DNA of 13,197 nt from Candidatus Peregrinibacteria bacterium (lineage in GTDB: Bacteria; Patescibacteriota; Gracilibacteria; Peribacterales; Peribacteraceae): contig VGKZ01000022.1 in assembly GCA_016866815.1 (NCBI GenBank), positions 1 to 13,197 of the forward strand. The letters run 5' to 3'. Positions 5,177 to 10,570 of the stretch are shown here, piece by piece. The notes beneath the pieces are model-generated. The model was given only the letters and a program-made list of their open reading frames with translations, was not told the DNA's origin and searched no databases. A program made the translations under genes and the position numbers. The stretch's first letter is position 1; the number at the start of each line of letters is the position of its first letter.

Positions 5177-5764
5177 CTGCCCAAACCCTACACCCCCAAC
5201 GACGCATGGTCCCAGAAGGCACGGAAAGAGGGATACCGCGCACGATCGGTCTACAAATTGATGGAGCTGGATGCGAGATTCACACTGCTGCGTCGCGGCA
5301 TGACCGTACTCGATTTGGGTGCGGCGCCGGGAAGCTGGCTCCAGTACACCGCCAAGACCATCGGCCCGAAGGGTGTGGCCATCGGCATCGACCTGCAGGA
5401 GATCGAACCGATCGACGGCGTGAAGACGCATGTTGCGGATATTCTCGACCGCGAATCGATCAAAAAAATTATACAAGAAGAAGGGCTAACCACTGTGGAT
5501 CTCGTTCTATCGGACCTCGCGCCTTCCACTTCCGGAATACGCGACGTGGACCAGTGGCATTCCGTTGAACTTTCGCAGGCCGTCACTGACCTCGCAACGG
5601 AAGTCCTGAAACCAGGTGGAACATGTGTGATCAAGGTCCTGCGGGGCGCGGACTTCGATGAATTTCATCAGCAACTGAAAAAGGATTGGAAGAGCGTGAA
5701 GATCGCGATTCCCGATGCGACGAGAGACCGGAGTAAAGAGGTGTATGTGGTATTGAAGCGATGA
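5177..5764 (+). CDS. rlmE: 23S rRNA (uridine-2'-O) methyltransferase RlmE (FtsJ); start codon uncertain
   Basis: This is an FtsJ-type methyltransferase for the 2'-O position of a uridine in the 23S rRNA A-loop. The conserved N-terminal part NDAWSQKARKEGYRARSVYK is encoded from 5198, the SAM motif is LDLGAAPGSWLQ, and the K-D-K-E tetrad is complete. Counted from 5177, the tetrad is Lys27 (VYKL), Asp113 (LSDLAPS), Lys153 (VIKVLRG) and Glu188 (SKEVYVV). The first ATG, GTG or TTG in frame is TTG 5258, which directly follows the Lys27 codon and would delete it. Upstream to the stop at 5108 only rare starts exist: CTG 5177, ATT 5129 and ATC 5126 (the last six bases after TATACG). I place the start at CTG 5177 by homology to the usual N-terminus. 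Losing one upstream heptamer would join GTG 5107 to this frame. Confidence 0.85.
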   Translation: MPKPYTPNDAWSQKARKEGYRARSVYKLMELDARFTLLRRGMTVLDLGAAPGSWLQYTAKTIGPKGVAIGIDLQEIEPIDGVKTHVADILDRESIKKIIQEEGLTTVDLVLSDLAPSTSGIRDVDQWHSVELSQAVTDLATEVLKPGGTCVIKVLRGADFDEFHQQLKKDWKSVKIAIPDATRDRSKEVYVVLKR

Positions 5765-5846
5765 GCTGTAAGCGTTGAGCTCTTAATTCTATATCACAGC
5801 TCATAACTCACAGCTCACAGCTCATAGCTCACAGCTCACAGCTCAT
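5761..5846. repeat. Inverted heptamer array around the rlmE stop (ACAGCTC words)
   Basis: Seven consecutive heptamers run from 5796 to 5844: ACAGCTC, ATAACTC, ACAGCTC, ACAGCTC, ATAGCTC, ACAGCTC and ACAGCTC, ending in AT. The left arm has the reverse complement GAGCTGT (5763-5769), then AAGCGTT and GAGCTCT (to 5783). ATGAGCTGT (5761-5769) pairs perfectly with ACAGCTCAT (5796-5804, or either later copy). The rlmE stop codon lies inside the left arm. Confidence 0.75.
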
Positions 5847-5884
5847 CGCCATACCCGTCAATCGCAACCTCCGCAAACCTCCGA

Positions 5885-5890
5885 TATACT
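5885..5890 (+). promoter_or_regulatory. -10 element TATACT of ftsE (leaderless geometry)
   Basis: TATACT is followed by exactly six bases and the ATG at 5897. It differs from the TATAAT consensus at one position. No clear -35 is seen. Confidence 0.65.
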
Positions 5891-5896
5891 CAGCAC

Positions 5897-6685
5897 ATGA
5901 TTGTCCTCAAGAATGTCGGCAAAACTTTCGGTTCCGTAAAAGTCCTCGAATCCATCAGCTTCCGGATCAATCCGGGAGAATTTGTGTGCATCACCGGAAA
6001 AAGCGGCGCAGGAAAATCGACGCTACTTCACCTACTCACGGGTGCGGAGATGATTTCCAGAGGGAGTATCGAGATTGACGGCGTCGATCTGCGCACAGTC
6101 CCCGCACCGGTCATGCAACTCTTTCGTAGAAGGTTGGGAATCGTTTTTCAGGATTACAAATTGCTCCGGAACCGCACTGTAGCCGAAAACATCGCATTTC
6201 CGCTCGAAGTTTGCGGCGTGCCGGACGCGGAAATCACGAAGCGCGTCCGGACGGTACTCGCGCAAATGGATCTCACGAAGCATGCCAACACGCTTCCTGC
6301 GGCGCTCTCTGGCGGAGAGAAAGCAAGAACGGCAATTGCACGTGCAGTCGTCCATTCCCCCCTTATTCTGCTGGCAGATGAGCCGACCGGAAACATCGAT
6401 CCCGAACAATCACTGGAGATCATGCGCCTCTTCCGGGAAATTCACGCGAAAGGCACAACGGTGGTCATCGCCACACATGACACCGGACTCGTTGACGAAC
6501 TCCAGACGAGAGTGATCGAATTGAAGGATGGAAAAGTGTCACGCGACAGCGTCGGGGGGTATGCAAAAACAAAACATGGTGCGGAACCACATGTGGCTTC
6601 GCACGGAAAGCATGACGTGTGCAAGGAAGAGAGCGACACCGGAAATCACAGAAGAAAAGTCCGGGTGACGGCGGTGAGTTCGTGA
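5897..6685 (+). CDS. ftsE: Cell division ATP-binding protein FtsE
   Basis: This ABC-type ATPase normally works with the membrane protein FtsX to control peptidoglycan hydrolases during division. Walker A is GKSGAGKST (residues 34-42), the Q-loop lies in RRRLGIVFQDYKLLRNRTV (78-95, typical of FtsE rather than export ABC proteins), the signature is LSGGEKARTAIARA (138-150), Walker B with catalytic Glu is ILLADEP (157-163) and the switch His is H194 in VIATHD. The ATPase core ends near residue 218; about 43 further residues form a charged, His- and Lys-rich tail, making the protein longer than the usual 220-230. ftsX is not next to it: the following gene is on the other strand. The start has TATACT six bases upstream. 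Confidence 0.92.
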   Translation: MIVLKNVGKTFGSVKVLESISFRINPGEFVCITGKSGAGKSTLLHLLTGAEMISRGSIEIDGVDLRTVPAPVMQLFRRRLGIVFQDYKLLRNRTVAENIAFPLEVCGVPDAEITKRVRTVLAQMDLTKHANTLPAALSGGEKARTAIARAVVHSPLILLADEPTGNIDPEQSLEIMRLFREIHAKGTTVVIATHDTGLVDELQTRVIELKDGKVSRDSVGGYAKTKHGAEPHVASHGKHDVCKEESDTGNHRRKVRVTAVSS

Positions 6686-6737
6686 TCAGTGATTCGTGAT
6701 TGGTGATCCGGATCACGGATCACGAGGTACGAATCAC
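6680..6737. repeat. Inverted heptamer array (4 + 4 units) between convergent genes
   Basis: The left arm is four units ending in GTGAT: TCGTGAT, CAGTGAT, TCGTGAT and TGGTGAT (6680-6707). After two C's, the right arm is GGATCAC, GGATCAC, GAGGTAC and GAATCAC (6710-6737). The centre GTGATCCGGATCAC (6703-6716) is a perfect palindrome, and GTGATTCGT (6689-6697) pairs with ACGAATCAC (6729-6737). The arms cover the stop codons of ftsE (6683-6685) and of the opposing membrane protein (6734-6736), so the structure could mark both transcript ends. Its words are shared with the array at 1800-1908. Confidence 0.75.
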
Positions 6738-7162
6738 GATTGCTTGAGCGGAAGCTCTTCTTTTTTGGTACCCTCAATAGACCCTAAGGGGTACCACCGC
6801 ACCAGTGCCGTCGAGACGAGAAGGAAGTACAGCATTTCGGGTACGACAATCTTCCAGTCCATCAATCCGCGTGAAAGCACGACCACATCAATGAGGAAGA
6901 TTGAAAAGTGCATGAGCAGCAGCATCCAGATAATCGCACCGTACTTCAGAGGTTTGAACAGGGGAAGTAATCCCCCGACACCGAAGACGCCGATGAGCGC
7001 ACCGATCGTCATGGTGAGATACTGCTGGACCTCCGTCGGAGGAGGCAGCCTGAACAGAGAACTCACTACATCGGGCGAAAAGAAAAAGAGATACGCAACA
7101 GAGAGGTTGCCCGTGCATACGAGTGCCAACACGAGCCGCAGAGGAGTGAATGATTGCTTCAT
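6734..7162 (-). CDS. Four-helix integral membrane protein, unknown function
   Basis: The 142-residue product starts MKQSFTPLRLVLAL and has four predicted transmembrane helices near residues 8-28, 48-68, 74-97 and 104-122, followed by a short basic-acidic cytoplasmic-type tail. I do not recognise a family. It is convergent with ftsE, with only a repeat array between their stops, and divergent from purM with 96 bases between. The ATG at 7162 has TAAGCT exactly six bases upstream on its own strand, which supports this start. It is not an FtsX: FtsX is about twice as long with a large extracellular domain. Confidence 0.8.
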   Translation of the reverse strand: MKQSFTPLRLVLALVCTGNLSVAYLFFFSPDVVSSLFRLPPPTEVQQYLTMTIGALIGVFGVGGLLPLFKPLKYGAIIWMLLLMHFSIFLIDVVVLSRGLMDWKIVVPEMLYFLLVSTALVRWYPLGSIEGTKKEELPLKQS

Positions 7163-7168
7163 GCGGCG

Positions 7169-7174
7169 AGCTTA
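7169..7174 (-). promoter_or_regulatory. -10 element TAAGCT of the minus-strand membrane protein gene
   Basis: On the minus strand TAAGCT is followed by six bases and the ATG at 7162. It faces away from the purM promoter 73 bases to the right. Confidence 0.5.
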
Positions 7175-7246
7175 TCACTTGCCAGAGAGCACGTACATGC
7201 GTACCAACGGCAAGCATCGACACGTGCCATTCGCTCTCATGTACAG

Positions 7247-7252
7247 TACAAT
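7247..7252 (+). promoter_or_regulatory. -10 element TACAAT of purM (leaderless geometry)
   Basis: TACAAT is followed by exactly six bases and the ATG at 7259. The same hexamer and spacing occur before pheS. Confidence 0.65.
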
Positions 7253-7258
7253 CGCCAC

Positions 7259-8323
7259 ATGACCACCTACAAAGACGCGGGAGTCGATATCGACGCAGCG
7301 GACGACGCAAAGCGCGCAATGAAAGATGCCATCGATACCGGAGATAAACGGGTCCTGACGTCTCTGGGGTCGTTCGCCGCTCTCGTCGAAGGCAAATTCA
7401 AAGGGTACAAACAGCCCGTCCTTGCCCTCAAAATGGAGGAACCTGGCAGTAAGCAAAAACTGGCGTTCGAACACGGTTTCGTCCGTTCCATCTGCTTCGA
7501 CACCGTGAACCACCTGGTGAACGACATTGCCGTGATGGGAGCTGTCCCCCTCTACGTTCAGGATCTCATTATCTGCGGAAAACTGGAGAAGTCCGTTGTG
7601 ACGGAAATCGTGAAGGGATTTTCCGACGCGTGCAAAGAGCAGGGATGTGTCCTGACGGGAGGCGAAACGACCGAGCAACCAGGCGTCCTGGCATCCGGCA
7701 CGTACGCTCTTGCAGCGAGCGTGGTCGGCATCGTCGACAAACCGAAGATCATCGACGGATCGGCAATCAAGGAAGGAGACACTATTCTCTCCGTCGCCAG
7801 CAATGGCCTGCACACCAACGGCTATACGCTCGTTCGAACACTGATGGAAAAAGACCCTGCACTCATGGAGAGCGATGTCGCCGGCGATACGTTCCTCGCT
7901 GCAGTCATGCAACCGCACACCTGCTACTTCGGTGCGCTGAAGGGTCTCTTCGGTGACGCAGGTCTGCACGGTCTCGCACACATCACGGGTGGAGGCATGC
8001 AAGGCAATATCGACCGCATTCTCCCGAAAGGTCTGGACGCACGCATCGATCTGGAAACCGTCCTCATTCCTCCGGTCTTCGGTGCCATCCGCACTGCGGG
8101 AAGCGTTCCGGACGCAGACATGCTCAAGACCTACAATATGGGTGTCGGCATCGCCGTCGTCGTCGACCCTGCGAGTGCGGAAACGATTGTCACGCACTTC
8201 CGCGAAAAGGGGCACGATGCATACCCGATCGGAAAAGTTGTTTCCGGACACCGGAAAGTAAAATTCGAAGGGGAGCTGCAGTGGAATCGCGACTCAGAAA
8301 AGACGAAAACACCGGGCCATTGA
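7259..8323 (+). CDS. purM: Phosphoribosylformylglycinamidine cyclo-ligase (AIR synthetase) with a divergent active-site loop
   Basis: This 354-residue PurM-family enzyme closes the imidazole ring of FGAM to give AIR, the substrate of PurE. The family start TYKDAGVDIDA, VNDIAVMGAVPLYVQD (87-102), LTGGETTEQPG (132-142), GLHTNGYTLVR (183-193, with His185), HITGGGMQGNI and TYNMGVGIAVV are all present and in order. The near-invariant 'TDGVGTKLKLA' loop of typical PurM, which includes an active-site Asp, is replaced by MEEPGSKQKLAF (59-70). The following Asp81 is kept. This may be a recognised PurM variant subfamily or a changed active site. The frame is open upstream to 7154, but TACAAT six bases before ATG 7259 and family length fix the start. 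Confidence 0.93.
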   Translation: MTTYKDAGVDIDAADDAKRAMKDAIDTGDKRVLTSLGSFAALVEGKFKGYKQPVLALKMEEPGSKQKLAFEHGFVRSICFDTVNHLVNDIAVMGAVPLYVQDLIICGKLEKSVVTEIVKGFSDACKEQGCVLTGGETTEQPGVLASGTYALAASVVGIVDKPKIIDGSAIKEGDTILSVASNGLHTNGYTLVRTLMEKDPALMESDVAGDTFLAAVMQPHTCYFGALKGLFGDAGLHGLAHITGGGMQGNIDRILPKGLDARIDLETVLIPPVFGAIRTAGSVPDADMLKTYNMGVGIAVVVDPASAETIVTHFREKGHDAYPIGKVVSGHRKVKFEGELQWNRDSEKTKTPGH

Positions 8324-8330
8324 AATGCTC

Positions 8331-8360
8331 TTGTTGTTGTGGAAGTTGCAGTACTACACT
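8331..8360 (+). promoter_or_regulatory. Promoter (TTGTTG - 18 - TACACT) of the transglutaminase-like gene
   Basis: A TTGTTG at 8331-8336 and TACACT at 8355-8360 are 18 bases apart, and TACACT is exactly six bases before the ATG at 8367. Only eight bases separate the purM stop from the -35. Confidence 0.6.
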
Positions 8361-8366
8361 TCACGC

Positions 8367-9179
8367 ATGTTGAGCCAAGTCGCTGACTACGACATTGCAC
8401 TCGCACTGGACTGGCTCTCAACGACTCCGAAAGAACCGGGACCCATTCGCATCCGGAAAATTATCCTTCGGGCGACTCTTGCTGTAGCTGCACTTTTGAG
8501 TGCGGATACGGCACGCGTGATCATGTGCCGGGAAAAGCCCCAATCGTGTGCTGTCGCCCCTCAACTATCACTACCGCTGGATGTCGATTCCCTGACGCGC
8601 GACACTCCGATACCGGAGCTGTTCGATGCGTTGAGAAATCCCAAGGATGCATCCGCATTTCTGAGAAAACACATCCAGTCTGAAACACCCCAGTCCCCTG
8701 CTGCCTTCACAGGTACATTCCGCGACAGCACGACCAAATTCCTCGGGAGAGGAACGGGATGCTGCAACAATTACGCCCAGTTCTGGGCGGATCTGTGGGA
8801 GTCGACGGGCAGGAAATCCTACCTCGTCTCCATGTGGCCGACAGAGGAGCACCGTAACCGCAGCAGAGGCGAAGGCTTCAAAAGCAAGAATAGCTGGCAT
8901 ATGGTTGCCGCCTACTCGCGAATGGACCCGAGCACGGGAAGACAGGAGTATATGATCGGTGACAACGATTCCTATCTGATTTGGGAAAAGAGCCTCGAGG
9001 AGTACGCCCACTCAAAAGGCATGAGCATCCTCCCGATCGGTGGTATTCAGAGGTTCACGCCGGTCAACGACGCTCATGATTTCCGCGCGAAAATATGGGA
9101 TCTCTGCTCTGCCAACAGCATTCCCGAGGTCTCCGACGAACCGGCCGTAAGGGACATCGTCGTCGCGGCGATGCGGTAA
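8367..9179 (+). CDS. Membrane-anchored transglutaminase-like protein (candidate Cys-His-Asp enzyme)
   Basis: I do not recognise a named family. The 270-residue protein has a 27-residue polar N-terminus, one hydrophobic segment (about 32-49), a linker and a soluble domain. GTGCCNNYAQFWADL (129-143) resembles the nucleophile motif of transglutaminase-like proteins, where Cys is followed by x-x-[YFL]-A at the start of a helix; that points to Cys133. NSWHMVAAY (175-183) offers His178 on a strand, and GDND (198-201) offers the Asp, in the right order and spacing. It could be a peptidase, amidase or an inactive fold member. The domain would lie outside the cell if the hydrophobic segment is a type II anchor. 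An in-frame upstream start at 8325 is less likely because of the promoter at 8331-8360. Confidence 0.7.
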   Translation: MLSQVADYDIALALDWLSTTPKEPGPIRIRKIILRATLAVAALLSADTARVIMCREKPQSCAVAPQLSLPLDVDSLTRDTPIPELFDALRNPKDASAFLRKHIQSETPQSPAAFTGTFRDSTTKFLGRGTGCCNNYAQFWADLWESTGRKSYLVSMWPTEEHRNRSRGEGFKSKNSWHMVAAYSRMDPSTGRQEYMIGDNDSYLIWEKSLEEYAHSKGMSILPIGGIQRFTPVNDAHDFRAKIWDLCSANSIPEVSDEPAVRDIVVAAMR

Positions 9180-9262
9180 CGGATCCACATTGAAAAGGCT
9201 CTATCGAAGGCAAATCTGCCGCGCGTGCTCATAGCAAAACTCGAAAGCGTCCGTGACAATAT

Positions 9263-9290
9263 TTGACATACCTTTCCAAAGAACTAAGAT
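9263..9290 (+). promoter_or_regulatory. Near-consensus promoter TTGACA - 16 - TAAGAT
   Basis: TTGACA (9263-9268) matches the -35 consensus fully and TAAGAT (9285-9290) matches four of six -10 bases, with a 16-base spacer. No start codon lies six bases downstream, unlike the other promoters; instead a structured non-coding stretch begins near 9297. The bases 9180-9262 before it hold nothing I can recognise. Confidence 0.65.
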
Positions 9291-9296
9291 GACGGA

Positions 9297-9465
9297 GGTT
9301 TGAAGAACAATTGCACGATTTCCCTGGGCCTCCTCTCTCTCCCTGCACTGAGCACAGTCGCAGTGCTCCTTATGGCGGAAGGCAGGCCGCGTGCGTAAGT
9401 TCTGAAAAGACTTCGAGACACGGGCCTCCCTTCCAAGCGAGGCACGGCTTTTAGTTTTTCTTTTT
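9297..9465 (+). ncRNA. Candidate rod-shaped small RNA (or structured leader) with its own promoter and terminator
   Basis: From the promoter at 9263-9290, transcription would start near 9297. The two halves pair in nested order: AGAAC 9304-9308 with GTTCT 9399-9403; GCACG 9313-9317 with CGTGC 9390-9394 across a 4/4 internal loop; GGCCT 9327-9331 with AGGCC 9384-9388; weak pairs between the CT-rich 9332-9338 and the GGAAGG region; and a tip hairpin GCACTG 9345-9350 with CAGTGC 9361-9366. The result is a long irregular rod with bulges, similar in outline to 6S RNA. It has no sequence match that I can point to with 6S, SRP or tmRNA. A terminator follows and the next ATG is ten bases after the T-runs, so it could instead be an attenuating leader of that gene. 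Confidence 0.5.
9421..9465 (+). terminator. Intrinsic terminator-like hairpin with T-runs
   Basis: GCCTC (9424-9428) pairs with GAGGC (9439-9443), extended by CG (9421-9422) with CG (9445-9446) across one G-A mismatch, with a ten-base loop. Two bases later come TTTT, then TTTTT twice, interrupted by AG and C. It ends ten bases before the ATG at 9475. Confidence 0.55.
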
Positions 9466-9474
9466 CCTACCACT

Positions 9475-9909
9475 ATGAACACCGAACGACACGAACAGAG
9501 TATCATCGACGAAGCCGGACGTTACGGACCGGATGAAATCGATCGAATGCGCCTCATGGGTATACGTGTAGAACGTGGATTACCGGAACAAGTACCTCAA
9601 CCGGACTTTGAAATGCTTGTCGCATCAGACCGCGATCAGCCGTGGTACTCCCGTACTGCAGAAAACATACTGCGTGCGATCTATACCGGCAATGGTGAGG
9701 CGGTCGCACAGATCCGTGCGCTCATCGGAAAGAACGACTTTGACATTACGCACTGCCCTGTCCGTCACCTCATCAACACTGCGGCTCATAAACATTTCAC
9801 GGAGCAGCAAAGAGCAATGGTAAGCGCCGCCATTGACCGGGCATGCAGCAGCAATGCAAAACTGGATGCCATCGAAGCTACAATCGTGCGAGGGTCACCT
9901 GCAGAATGA
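9475..9909 (+). CDS. Hypothetical 144-residue soluble protein
   Basis: I do not recognise the family. The product starts MNTERHEQSIIDEAGRYG, is charged and probably helical, and has no signal peptide or membrane segment. Two cysteines (THCPVRHL and DRACSSN) and several histidines do not form a clear metal site. It follows the candidate small RNA/terminator by ten bases, and TTTCCT six bases before the ATG is only a poor -10 match, so its expression may depend on read-through of the upstream structure. Its last 32 bases overlap, in antisense, the end of the membrane protein gene on the other strand. Confidence 0.7.
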   Translation: MNTERHEQSIIDEAGRYGPDEIDRMRLMGIRVERGLPEQVPQPDFEMLVASDRDQPWYSRTAENILRAIYTGNGEAVAQIRALIGKNDFDITHCPVRHLINTAAHKHFTEQQRAMVSAAIDRACSSNAKLDAIEATIVRGSPAE

Positions 9910-10183
9910 TGAAGGCGATCATCGGAAACGCCGCTGCGATCATCGATCGTACGGGGCGTTTTCGTGAATAATTGCGCACGGCGAACATGCAGGAGACACT
10001 CCACACGACGAGGCAGGAACCGGCGAGCGCAATCAGGAGAAACAATCGATTCGGGGACAGAGTTTCATCAATGCCCAACCAAATGTAGTACACCCCAGTA
10101 TTGACTCCCGCGAGGATAATGGCGGAAAGACCGAGAAGGGCGGCCACGCAGCCCAATGTAATGAAATTCCGAACGCTCTGCAT
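9878..10183 (-). CDS. Small three-helix membrane protein, unknown function
   Basis: The 101-residue product starts MQSVRNFITLG and has hydrophobic segments near residues 8-35, 46-69 and 79-98, with a basic loop (RNYSRKRPVR) between the second and third. No family is recognised. A GTG at 10189 also opens the frame, but TATTCT ends exactly six bases before the ATG at 10183, which I therefore prefer. It is convergent with and overlaps the end of the 144-residue gene. Confidence 0.7.
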   Translation of the reverse strand: MQSVRNFITLGCVAALLGLSAIILAGVNTGVYYIWLGIDETLSPNRLFLLIALAGSCLVVWSVSCMFAVRNYSRKRPVRSMIAAAFPMIAFIILQVTLARL

Positions 10184-10189
10184 AGACAC

Positions 10190-10195
10190 AGAATA
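10190..10195 (-). promoter_or_regulatory. -10 element TATTCT of the three-helix membrane protein gene
   Basis: On the minus strand TATTCT is followed by six bases and ATG 10183, giving the same geometry as the other leaderless genes in the window. Confidence 0.5.
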
Positions 10196-10249
10196 CAGCA
10201 GATCAAGTCACTACTGCGATGATGGAAACAAGCTATACTGCGTTCAGAA

Positions 10250-10503
10250 TATAATTCCGGAAGCAATCGGCACTTTTCTGGGCAACGCTGCTTGGACTGC
10301 TCTGCTCTGCATGTGCCGCTGACGATACCTATTCCCGTGCGCGGGTTGTCGAGATCATTGCGGAAGAAATCGTCCGGACTCTTGTCGGAAGCTCGACACT
10401 TCTCCTCGCGGTCCCCGTCTCGACCTGGCTTGTAGCGCTCGCATTCCGGAATGGAAATTCCACAGGCTGTGATCGAAGAAGCCCCTGCGGACACCGGCAC
10501 TGA
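10250..10503 (+). pseudogene. Decayed signal-peptide-like ORF with a consensus -10 but no start codon
   Basis: A perfect TATAAT (10250-10255) is followed by an open frame ending in TGA at 10501-10503. The frame encodes QSALFWATLLGLLCSAC, which looks like a signal peptide or lipoprotein leader, then ADDTYSRARVVEIIAEE, which reads like a real secreted protein start. No ATG, GTG or TTG is available at the right place; at the position where a leaderless start would be expected there is AAG (10261-10263), one change from ATG. After about residue 30 the sequence loses family-like character, suggesting a further frameshift or truncation. A YibE-like origin crossed my mind but is unproven. The rest of the 10184-10570 gap is AT-rich near mgtE and shows no other gene. 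Confidence 0.35.
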
Positions 10504-10570
10504 CCGTTATATATGATCAAATTTTGTATTCTTATTTTTTGTTTTCTGAAAGGGCTGAAATTCAATTCGC

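Noticed and set aside
7175..8251. Long minus-strand open frame (358 codons) opposite purM
   Set aside because: purM is unmistakable on the plus strand; the antisense frame has no family-like motifs and is a by-product of codon use in purM.
9370..9392. GGCGGAAGGCAGGCC as the GGAA tetraloop of SRP RNA
   Set aside because: The bacterial SRP core needs the GGAAGGAAGCAGCC-type asymmetric loop; the AGCA side is missing and the segment pairs better within the rod.
9201..9506. Minus-strand ORF of 101 codons across the small-RNA region
   Set aside because: It overlaps the promoter, rod-like fold and terminator, has no -10 at its start and resembles no family. I cannot fully exclude it.
10033..10500. 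Minus-strand ORF of 155 codons next to the three-helix membrane protein
   Set aside because: It overlaps that protein in another frame, has shadow-like composition rich in Cys, Arg and Ser, and the TATTCT - 6 - ATG signal supports the other frame.
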